NCBI RefSeq assembly: GCF_001456355.1
Contig: NZ_CP010271.1
Location: 2,852,001 to 2,916,000, forward strand
Source: Mycobacteroides saopaulense
GTDB lineage: Bacteria; Actinomycetota; Actinomycetes; Mycobacteriales; Mycobacteriaceae
Reading direction: 5' to 3'
Length of the DNA: 64,000 bases
In this document: positions 57,915 to 64,000 of the stretch, one piece after another
How the letters are laid out: each line of letters starts with the position of its first letter
How positions within the stretch are numbered: the stretch's first letter is position 1
Notes under the pieces: generated by a model
Told to the model about the DNA's origin: nothing
Databases searched by the model: none
What the model saw: only the letters and a program-made list of their open reading frames with translations
Position numbers and translations under genes: made by a program

Positions 57915-58175
57915 TTACCCGAAGCCACCGCTGACGGCGACCCCACCAGATACGGCAACCCCATCTACCCCGCCGGTTATCCGCGGCCCGCGCGCGCCGG
58001 ACATCGAACCCGGCAGCCGAGTGCCGCGCGACACATTCAATGCCGGCAACTGGCCCGGTGCGACAACCGGTCCATGGGGAGCAGGATTGGGCGGCAGCGG
58101 CTCCGCCGATGCCCGTACCGCAGCACCGGCCAAAACACCTATGAAAACCATTGCCGCACCGAGCAACCGAATCAT
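57915..58175 (-). CDS. Small exported Pro/Gly-rich protein (second accessory of the porin operon)
   Basis: 86 residues from ATG 58175, overlapping the previous gene's stop by 4 bp. The signal peptide (MIRLLGAAMVFIGVLAGAAVRASA) is followed by AEPLPPNPAPHGPVVAPG and a Gly/Val-rich tail (GGVDGVAVSGGVAVSGG). Its mature start closely resembles that of the upstream neighbour (AEPLPINPMPAVPVAVPG), so they are probably paralogues. The frame remains open upstream but is only a shadow there. No family recognised. Confidence 0.55.
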   Translation of the reverse strand: MIRLLGAAMVFIGVLAGAAVRASAEPLPPNPAPHGPVVAPGQLPALNVSRGTRLPGSMSGARGPRITGGVDGVAVSGGVAVSGGFG

Positions 58176-58471
58176 CGGGTCATTCCTCCACCCGTGCCCC
58201 ACGGGTCCTCCAGGTTCCCGCCGGTCATCCCACCACTGATCCGGGCCGTGTGCCCTGCCTCGAGCCCGGCAGAAATCTGGGTACCCCGCTGTGGCGGTGG
58301 CAACAGCCCAAAGGCCGGTTGCGACGGGGTGGCCGCATGATTGTTGGGTGCTGCCCCGGGCACCGCCACCGGCACCGCGGGCATCGGGTTGATCGGTAGC
58401 GGTTCTGCCATTGCCATCGGCGCCTGCCACAGCACGGGGACTAAAAGTGCTGCTACACAATATAACCGCAT
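58172..58471 (-). CDS. Small exported Pro-rich protein (first accessory of the porin operon)
   Basis: 99 residues. The signal peptide (MRLYCVAALLVPVLWQAPMAMA) is followed by AEPLPINPMPAVPVAVPG, then a Pro/Gln segment (PAFGLLPPPQRGTQISAG) and a Gly-rich end (ISGGMTGGNLEDPWGTGGG). It lies 3 bp after the porin gene and overlaps the next small gene by 4 bp. I infer a secreted or envelope protein working with the porin. No family recognised. Confidence 0.6.
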   Translation of the reverse strand: MRLYCVAALLVPVLWQAPMAMAEPLPINPMPAVPVAVPGAAPNNHAATPSQPAFGLLPPPQRGTQISAGLEAGHTARISGGMTGGNLEDPWGTGGGMTR

Positions 58472-58474
58472 TGT

Positions 58475-59134
58475 TCAGATCCTTATCGGGTCGCCGTAGA
58501 TGGCGAATTCGGTATGGCCGGTCTCGGTGGACACCCGCAGGGACGCGAACGAGCGGATGGTGACGTCCCCTCCGCAGGCGTCGGCCTTCACATGGACATT
58601 GTCCAGGTCCAGTGCTGCGGTATTGCCCCGCGACAACACCATGTTGCCCAGTGGCAGGTTGACGATGACGCCCGGTTGCACCACGGTTTGCACGAATCCG
58701 CTGACTCCGGCACTGCCGCCGACTCCCATGGTTTGCAGAGGAAGCACACCGACGTTCACCGATGGTGCGATGCCTGCCGATCCTCCGATCTGCAATCCGG
58801 ACGACACATCGGACTGACAGCCGAGTTGGTAACCGATGAGGAAGAGGCTGTCGGTGATGGGGTTGGCGCCACCAGTAGCGGTGGCGGTACCCGAGAGCGT
58901 GATGAACGCCTCGCGCGAGTTGGTGGCGGCCGCCAGGTTGGGTACGGAGTTCACACGCTCGTTGTCCAGTCGGATCTCCAGATGCCATCCATCCCGTGTG
59001 GTTCTCGAATACAGCTGCGGGGCCATGTCTTTAGGCTCCGCGATGGCTGTCACAGCGTCGGTGAGCCCCAAGGCGGCAACGAACAGACCGGTGCTTATCA
59101 GCCGGGCGATCACGACATCGACCGTTGCATACAC
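58475..59134 (-). CDS. MspA-family porin
   Basis: 219 residues with a signal sequence ending near TAIAEPKD, so about 190 mature residues, the size of MspA-type octameric outer-membrane porins. MspA-like landmarks are DGWHLEIRLDNERVNSVPNLAAATNSREAFITLSGT near the start, LFLIGYQLGCQSDVS, SVNVGVLPL, and the end IRSFASLRVSTETGHTEFAIYGDPIRI. It forms water-filled channels in the mycobacterial outer membrane. Two small exported proteins follow in the same transcript. Confidence 0.88.
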   Translation of the reverse strand: MYATVDVVIARLISTGLFVAALGLTDAVTAIAEPKDMAPQLYSRTTRDGWHLEIRLDNERVNSVPNLAAATNSREAFITLSGTATATGGANPITDSLFLIGYQLGCQSDVSSGLQIGGSAGIAPSVNVGVLPLQTMGVGGSAGVSGFVQTVVQPGVIVNLPLGNMVLSRGNTAALDLDNVHVKADACGGDVTIRSFASLRVSTETGHTEFAIYGDPIRI

Positions 59135-59291
59135 AGGTTCGCGGACAACGGGTTTTCACATGCAGAGGCAGAAGCCACGAGAAGGGGTCCAATCAACGTA
59201 TGCGGAACCGCCCGGGCACGCGAAAACACGCGCCGCGCGGTTGATGAGGGTTGAAAACGGAAGAAGGCGGAATAACCGCCTCGAGCGCACC

Positions 59292-59663
59292 TCAGCGCCG
59301 ATTGATCCCCAAACACAAAAGCTGTTGCCACCCAACATTGTCGGGCGCGCGTGACAATACCGCGTCACGACGTGACATCAAGATCAGGAGCGCTGCGCCG
59401 CCGAGAAACAAGACCGAAGCGGTAAGCGGCAACCAGACCGGCTGCACAACCAGCGCGTGCCGAACACGCGTGACGGCCATGCCGTGCTGTACCGGTTCCC
59501 AATGATGAATCTCGGCAGTGTCATACAGCGACACCGGTGCCGTCGCGTCCGCCAGATGCGAACTCTCGCCGGGCAACAGAGACGCACCGCCGACCAATAA
59601 GCACAAAATCGCCAGCAGGACAGCGGAGTACAGCTGGTACCTGGGTACCCCGCGACATTGCAT
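59292..59663 (-). CDS. Hypothetical two-helix membrane protein
   Basis: 123 residues from ATG 59663 (MQCRGVPRYQLYS); a TTG at 59684 is possible. Two hydrophobic segments (LYSAVLLAILCLLVGGASLLP and WLPLTASVLFLGGAALLILM) flank an exposed domain of about 55 residues (PVSLYDTAEIHHWEPVQHG). No clear ribosome-binding site and no recognised family, so the coding status is uncertain. It lies between cobB and the porin operon, on the same strand as both. Confidence 0.45.
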   Translation of the reverse strand: MQCRGVPRYQLYSAVLLAILCLLVGGASLLPGESSHLADATAPVSLYDTAEIHHWEPVQHGMAVTRVRHALVVQPVWLPLTASVLFLGGAALLILMSRRDAVLSRAPDNVGWQQLLCLGINRR

Positions 59664-59702
59664 GTCAACGATGGTACCAGCCAAATTTCCGAGGCTCCGG
59701 GC

Positions 59703-61073
59703 TCAGACAGACGGTCCCGGCCGTACCGCCCGGGCCACGAATCGTGCCACGGCGTCGGGGTGCGCCGCCGGATGGGTATGCAGATACGAAGCGTGGATAC
59801 GACCCTTTCCCCCCACCGCGCCTTCCCGCCGGACGCCGTCGGCGGCGCTCCAGGCCCACGCTCGCTGCCCTGTGTCGTCACGGTAATCGACCGTGGTGCG
59901 GTGGAATTCATGCCCGCTCAATCGGTGTCCCTCATCGAACAACACCGATCCGGCGATTGCCACCGCATCCCGATATCCGAGGGTCAGCGAATCGGTGAAG
60001 CGCGCACGCGCGTTGAGCACACCACACATCGGCACGCCGTCGAGGTCCTCGCACAGATAGGTCAGCCCGGCGCACTCGGCGTGGATCGGTCCGGTCAGCT
60101 CGCGAACCTGTTGGCGCAGTGTTTCGTTGGACGACAGGTCGGTGGTGAACTGCTCCGGAAATCCCCCGGGTAGCACCAGGGCCACTGTCTCGGCAGGCAG
60201 TTCGTCTCGCCGCGGGTCGAATTCGGCGACCACCGCCCCGGCCGCGGCCAGCAATTCGCGGTGCTCGGCGTATCCAAAGGTGAATGCCTGACCCGCCGCC
60301 AACGCCACCACGGGTTCACCGACCGCCGGAGTGCCGACGAGCATCTCCGGATCCCATGCGGAAGCCGTCACCTTGCTGCGGGCGGCTGCGACAATCGCCG
60401 GCACGTCGACGTGGTCAGCGACCAGCCTGGTCATCGCGTCAATCGCATCAAGTGCCGCCTGGCCGTGCTCGACTGCCGTTACAAGCCCCAAATGCCTTGA
60501 CGGAACGGATAACTCCTCGGCGCGGGGCAATGCTCCGAAGACGCCGAGTCCGGCACGATCGGCTGCCGCGGTGAGGATCTCCCGGTGCCGCGGCGAACCG
60601 ACCCGATTCAGAATGACCCCGGCGATCCTGATTCCCGCCTCCGCGGCGTGCACCACGAAACCATGCAAGAGCGCGGCCAAACTCTGGCTGTATCCCTTTG
60701 CGTCGATCACCAACACCACCGGCGCCCCGAGCAGTGCCGCGATCTCGGCGCTCGAACCTTTTGCGTCGCCTACCCGTCCGTCGAAGAGCCCCATCACGCC
60801 CTCGACCACGGCGATATCGGCGCCCCTGGTGCCGTGTCCGAACAACGGTCCGATCAGGTCGTCACCCACGAGCACACTGTCAAGATTGCGGCCCGGTCTT
60901 CCGGTTGCCAGCGTGTGATACCCGGGATCGATGTAGTCCGGCCCCACCTTGAACGATGCCACCCGATGCCCCGCGAGCCGCAGCGCACCCATCAAACCCG
61001 TTGCCACCGTGGTTTTACCGCTTCCCGAGGCAGGCGCGGCGATCACGATCGCGGGAACGCTAGCGGACACCAC
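59703..61073 (-). CDS. cobB: Cobyrinate a,c-diamide synthase
   Basis: 456 residues. The N-terminal ATP-dependent part has APASGSGKTTVATGLMGALR, FKVGPDYIDPGYH and EGVMGLFDGR; the C-terminal class I glutamine amidotransferase has LTGPIHAECAGLTYLCEDL with the catalytic Cys. It amidates carboxylates a and c of the corrin ring during B12 synthesis. It starts 3 bp after the cobO stop (two adjacent GTG codons, 61073 and 61070), matching Rv2848c order. Confidence 0.94.
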   Translation of the reverse strand: MVSASVPAIVIAAPASGSGKTTVATGLMGALRLAGHRVASFKVGPDYIDPGYHTLATGRPGRNLDSVLVGDDLIGPLFGHGTRGADIAVVEGVMGLFDGRVGDAKGSSAEIAALLGAPVVLVIDAKGYSQSLAALLHGFVVHAAEAGIRIAGVILNRVGSPRHREILTAAADRAGLGVFGALPRAEELSVPSRHLGLVTAVEHGQAALDAIDAMTRLVADHVDVPAIVAAARSKVTASAWDPEMLVGTPAVGEPVVALAAGQAFTFGYAEHRELLAAAGAVVAEFDPRRDELPAETVALVLPGGFPEQFTTDLSSNETLRQQVRELTGPIHAECAGLTYLCEDLDGVPMCGVLNARARFTDSLTLGYRDAVAIAGSVLFDEGHRLSGHEFHRTTVDYRDDTGQRAWAWSAADGVRREGAVGGKGRIHASYLHTHPAAHPDAVARFVARAVRPGPSV

Positions 61074-61076
61074 GCT

Positions 61077-61691
61077 CTACCATTCGATACCGCGTTGGCC
61101 CTTGCGGCCCTGGTCCATCGGATGCTTGACCTTGGTCATCTCGGTCACCAGGTCGGCGGCGTCCAGAAGCTGTTGCGGCGCGTCGCGGCCGGTGATGACC
61201 ACATGCTGCATACCGGGCCGCGAACGAAGCACCTCGACGACCTCGTCCACGTCCACCCACCCCCATTTGAGTGGATAGGTGAACTCATCCAGCACATAGA
61301 AGCCGTGTTCCTCCGCCGCCAGTCGCCGCGCGATTTCGGTCCAGCCCGCCGCCGCGTCCGCGGCGTGGTCGGTCTCGGTTCCCGCCTTACGCGACCACGA
61401 CCACCCCGATCCCATCTTGTGCCACTGCACCGAGCCGCCGATCCCGTGCTCGTCGTGCAGCTTGGCAAGCTCACCGAAGACCGACTCCTCGCCCACGCGC
61501 CACTTGGCACTCTTGACGAACTGAAACACCGCGACATCCGTGCCGTGATGCCAGGCCCGTAGGGCCATGCCAAAGGCGGCGGTGGACTTGCCCTTGCCCG
61601 CGCCGGTGTGCACCGCGAGAATCGGCGCATTTCGGCGCGCCTTGGTGGTGAGCCCATCCTCCGGCACCACCAGCGGTTGTCCCTGTGGCAT
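61077..61691 (-). CDS. cobO: Cob(I)yrinic acid a,c-diamide adenosyltransferase
   Basis: 204 residues from ATG 61691, decided by the GGAGG ribosome-binding site just upstream; the frame continues to 61757 without homology. It has the P-loop TGAGKGKSTAAFGMALRA, FVLDEFTYP-like segment (FYVLDEFTYPLKWGWVD) and VVITGRDAP. It adds the 5'-deoxyadenosyl group to cobalt. It lies between the chelatase subunit and cobB as in Rv2849c. Confidence 0.94.
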   Translation of the reverse strand: MPQGQPLVVPEDGLTTKARRNAPILAVHTGAGKGKSTAAFGMALRAWHHGTDVAVFQFVKSAKWRVGEESVFGELAKLHDEHGIGGSVQWHKMGSGWSWSRKAGTETDHAADAAAGWTEIARRLAAEEHGFYVLDEFTYPLKWGWVDVDEVVEVLRSRPGMQHVVITGRDAPQQLLDAADLVTEMTKVKHPMDQGRKGQRGIEW

Positions 61692-61710
61692 TCGAACCTC
61701 CTGCGCTAGC

Positions 61711-63594
61711 TCACGCGGCGGTGGCGCCGCGCACCACACCGGCAAGCCGGTCGGCATTCAGATGATCTAGCTGTATCACCGGCGCATCGAGCTGCTGAGC
61801 CAGTGCAACCGCCAAATCCATTCTCACGAAGGATGTCTCACAGTCGATCACCACAGAGGCGACCTGCTCGGCACGCAGCATTCCCGCGGCTCGACGAGTC
61901 CGCCCCAGCGGATCGGGACCGCCGGTCGCGCGACCGTCGGTGAGCACGACCACCAGCGCGCGACGGTGCGGGTCGCGGCCGCGCTCGCGCGCCACGAGGT
62001 CGCGTGCCGCCAGGAGTCCCTGCGCCAGCGGCGTCTTTCCGCCGGTATCGAACTGTTGCAACTTGCGCCCCGCGATATGCGTGGAACTTGTCGGCGCCAA
62101 TAGTGTCGCCGCGTCGTATCCTCGGAAGGTGATGACCGCAACCTTGTCGCGGCGTTGATACGCATCGCGCAGGAGCGACAGCGTGGCCCCGCTGACCGCC
62201 GCCATTTTCTGGCGGGCGGCCATCGACCCGGAAGCGTCGACCACGAAGATCACCAGATTGCCTTCGCGCCCTTCCCTGATAGCCCACTGCACATCCGAGA
62301 GCACCGGCCTGGGCAGCCTGCCGGGTTCGGTCACGCGACCCGCCGCGGACATCAACGTTCCGATCACATGCACCCCGAAACCCTCGTCCGAGCTTGGGGC
62401 GATCACCTTGCCCGTGCGATTGCGCGCGGTCGAACGCCGCCCCGGCGCTCCCATGCCCACGCCGGGCACCCGCAGCGTCTTGGCGCGAAAGGTCGCCGAC
62501 GGTGCCGGACTGGGCCGGGACGGTGCAGACGTGGAAGTCGAATCCTGCTGCGATTCCTCCGCTTTGGCAGGGCTCGACGCCGATTCGGGTGCACCACCAC
62601 CCGGTCCGTCGGGGTCGGGGTCCGGGTCGTCCCGGTCGGGACCATGATCCTGCGGCGGGGCGCTGTCACGCATCGCCTGATCCAACTGGTCCGGATCCAG
62701 ACCCGGTTCGTCAAACGGGTCACGTCGGCGCCGGTGCGGCAGCGCGAGCTCGGCGGCCACCCGGATATCGGGCTCGCCGACCACCTCGACGCCGCGCCAC
62801 GCGGCGTGGGCGACGGCCGCACGGGCCACCACCAGGTCCGCGCGCATTCCGTCCACGTCGAAGGCCGCGCACAGGGCGGCGATGCGCTGCAGTTCCGCAT
62901 CGGGCAGGGCAACCCGCGGCAACAGCCCGCGGGCATCGGCGATCCGGGCCGCCAGGTCGGCTTCCTGCGACTCGTAGCGCGAGACGAAACCCTCTGGGTC
63001 TGCCTCGTAGGCAAGCCGCCGTCGAATGACCTCGGCCCGCACCGGGACATCGCGCGAGGCGTGCACATCCACCGCGAACCCGAAGCGGTCGAGCAACTGC
63101 GGGCGCAGCTCCCCCTCTTCGGGATTCATCGTGCCAATCAGCACGAATCGTGCACTGTAGGAATGGGATACACCGTCACGTTCCACATGAACGCGACCCA
63201 TCGCCGCCGCATCGAGGATCACATCGACCAGATGGTCGTGCAGCAGATTGACCTCGTCCACATACAGCACGCCGCCATCGGCACGCGCCAGAAGCCCTGG
63301 GGAGAAAGCGTGTTCGCCATCCCGCAGCACCTTCTGAAGGTCGAGCGATCCCACCACCCGGTCCTCGGTCGCACCGATCGGAAGCTCCACCAGACGGGCG
63401 CCGTCCACCGAGCCCAGCACGGATGCCAAGGCGCGCACCGCGGTCGACTTGGCCGTGCCTTTCTCACCGCGGATGAGCACACCGCCGATGTCCGGCCGGA
63501 CCGCCGAAAGCACAAGCGCCAGCCGCAGCTGGTCGTGCCCGACGATCGCGCTCAGCGGATATCCAGGAACCCCTGCGGTGCTAGTCATTTCCAC
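61711..63594 (-). CDS. Magnesium/cobalt-chelatase-like AAA + von Willebrand A protein
   Basis: 627 residues. The N-terminal AAA+ ATPase has [14 protein letters not shown] (Walker A), [19 protein letters not shown] (Walker B) and [24 protein letters not shown] Pro/Asp-rich linker (about 300-380) follows, then a VWA domain with the MIDAS motif [11 protein letters not shown]. This ChlI-ChlD fusion is like M. tuberculosis Rv2850c; with cobO and cobB it probably inserts cobalt in B12 synthesis, although the large CobN subunit is not in the window. The start may be GTG 63594 or ATG 63588. Confidence 0.86.
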   Translation of the reverse strand: MEMTSTAGVPGYPLSAIVGHDQLRLALVLSAVRPDIGGVLIRGEKGTAKSTAVRALASVLGSVDGARLVELPIGATEDRVVGSLDLQKVLRDGEHAFSPGLLARADGGVLYVDEVNLLHDHLVDVILDAAAMGRVHVERDGVSHSYSARFVLIGTMNPEEGELRPQLLDRFGFAVDVHASRDVPVRAEVIRRRLAYEADPEGFVSRYESQEADLAARIADARGLLPRVALPDAELQRIAALCAAFDVDGMRADLVVARAAVAHAAWRGVEVVGEPDIRVAAELALPHRRRRDPFDEPGLDPDQLDQAMRDSAPPQDHGPDRDDPDPDPDGPGGGAPESASSPAKAEESQQDSTSTSAPSRPSPAPSATFRAKTLRVPGVGMGAPGRRSTARNRTGKVIAPSSDEGFGVHVIGTLMSAAGRVTEPGRLPRPVLSDVQWAIREGREGNLVIFVVDASGSMAARQKMAAVSGATLSLLRDAYQRRDKVAVITFRGYDAATLLAPTSSTHIAGRKLQQFDTGGKTPLAQGLLAARDLVARERGRDPHRRALVVVLTDGRATGGPDPLGRTRRAAGMLRAEQVASVVIDCETSFVRMDLAVALAQQLDAPVIQLDHLNADRLAGVVRGATAA

Positions 63595-64000
63595 CGACCC
63601 AGCTCATCGGGACGTGGGGTATCTCATCCTCGAGGAATTCGTCGCCGGAGACCACGAATCCCAGCTTGCCATACATGTCCTTCAGGTGGGCTTGCGCATT
63701 CAGCCGACAGCGCGCGTCACCGATCTCGGTCAGTACGGCGCGGACCAGGCGCGCGGCATGTCCCTTGCCGCGCTCCGATTCCGCGGTGCAGACCCGTCCT
63801 ATCCAGAAGCCTTCGCCTGCCGGGTCTTCCAGCAGCCGTAAACTGCTCACCACGTTGCCGTCGCCATCGGCTATCCAAAAGTGCCGGGTGCCGGGCTCTA
63901 GATCGCGTCCGTCCAGGTCCTGGTAGGCACAGTTCTGTCCGACGATGAACGCCTCTGCCCGCAGCCTCAACAAGCCGTACATGGTTGTGGTGTCCAGGTC
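63581..64000 (-). CDS. GNAT-family N-acetyltransferase (5' part outside the window)
   Basis: At least 139 residues; the frame is open to the window edge, so the N terminus is missing. The GNAT core has [29 protein letters not shown] (acetyl-CoA loop R/Q-x-x-G-x-A) and [32 protein letters not shown], typical of the ElaA-like branch and of Rv2851c. The stop overlaps the chelatase start by 14 bp. Confidence 0.85.
   Translation of the reverse strand, partial: DLDTTTMYGLLRLRAEAFIVGQNCAYQDLDGRDLEPGTRHFWIADGDGNVVSSLRLLEDPAGEGFWIGRVCTAESERGKGHAARLVRAVLTEIGDARCRLNAQAHLKDMYGKLGFVVSGDEFLEDEIPHVPMSWVGGND

Noticed and set aside
57915..58988. 357-codon minus-strand frame overlapping the porin operon
   Set aside because: Only its last 86 codons look like a protein (signal peptide, coupled start). 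The rest is in another frame of the porin and the other small gene.

Overview
The window is a GC-rich actinobacterial chromosome segment, almost certainly from a rapidly growing mycobacterium. A Mycobacteroides species of the abscessus/chelonae type is my best guess, but this is inferred from gene content and was not tested. The evidence is a set of genes diagnostic of mycobacteria (pptT/pptH, efpA, mmpS/mmpL, papA, a MspA-type porin, WXG100 proteins) on a backbone that follows the M. tuberculosis Rv2779c-Rv2795c and Rv2836c-Rv2851c order. Several blocks interrupt that backbone and are absent from the M. tuberculosis locus as I remember it.

Layout. 1-701: 3' end of a SulP transporter fused to a carbonic anhydrase. 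712-2444: aldR and ald, divergent. 2472-6724: an accessory oxidative block (ferritin-like diiron protein, flavin monooxygenase, SDR, DUF2182 membrane protein). 6751-12453: core genes pepR, gpsI, lppU, rpsO, ribF, all on the minus strand. 12531-13812: DtxR-family metal regulator and a DUF4262 protein. 13921-16608: two WXG100 proteins, a polymorphic toxin and a tandem-domain candidate immunity protein, laid out like the EsxE/EsxF/CpnT/IFT system but with different toxin and immunity domains. 16612-19594: truB, pptT, pptH and a carboxymuconolactone-decarboxylase-like gene, preceded by a perfect KstR-type operator. 19714-25147: a secreted protein, a fadE-fadE-echA operon, an MbtK-like acyltransferase and small membrane proteins. 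25148-31093: dinF, nrnA, rbfA, infB, ylxR. 31224-33797: a nitric-oxide-response block (flavohemoprotein, NsrR with a striking operator, a membrane protein, a META-domain protein) that separates ylxR from nusA. 33837-41972: nusA, rimP, two exported/ferritin-like genes, an SRPBCC protein, proS, efpA, cysG. 42034-59663: a large insertion between cysG and cobB. It holds an ECF transporter, an envelope-lipid locus (pks, papA, gap-like exporter; divergent mmpS, mmpL, tetR), a MspA-type porin with two small exported proteins, and a small membrane protein. 59703-64000: cobB, cobO, chlD-like chelatase and a partial GNAT gene.

How the genes work together. The core blocks cover translation, RNA decay, flavin cofactors, siroheme/cobalamin synthesis and acyl-carrier-protein activation (PptT attaches and PptH removes phosphopantetheine). 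The accessory blocks are for conflict (toxin/immunity), NO defence, oxidative catabolism and the outer envelope. In the lipid locus, a single mycocerosic-acid-synthase-like PKS would make a branched acyl chain, PapA would esterify it, and Gap and MmpS/MmpL would move the product outward. No fadD acyl-AMP ligase lies in this window.

I saw no rRNA, tRNA, CRISPR array, insertion sequence or phage gene. The only stretch over 300 bases without a gene is 53174-54010.
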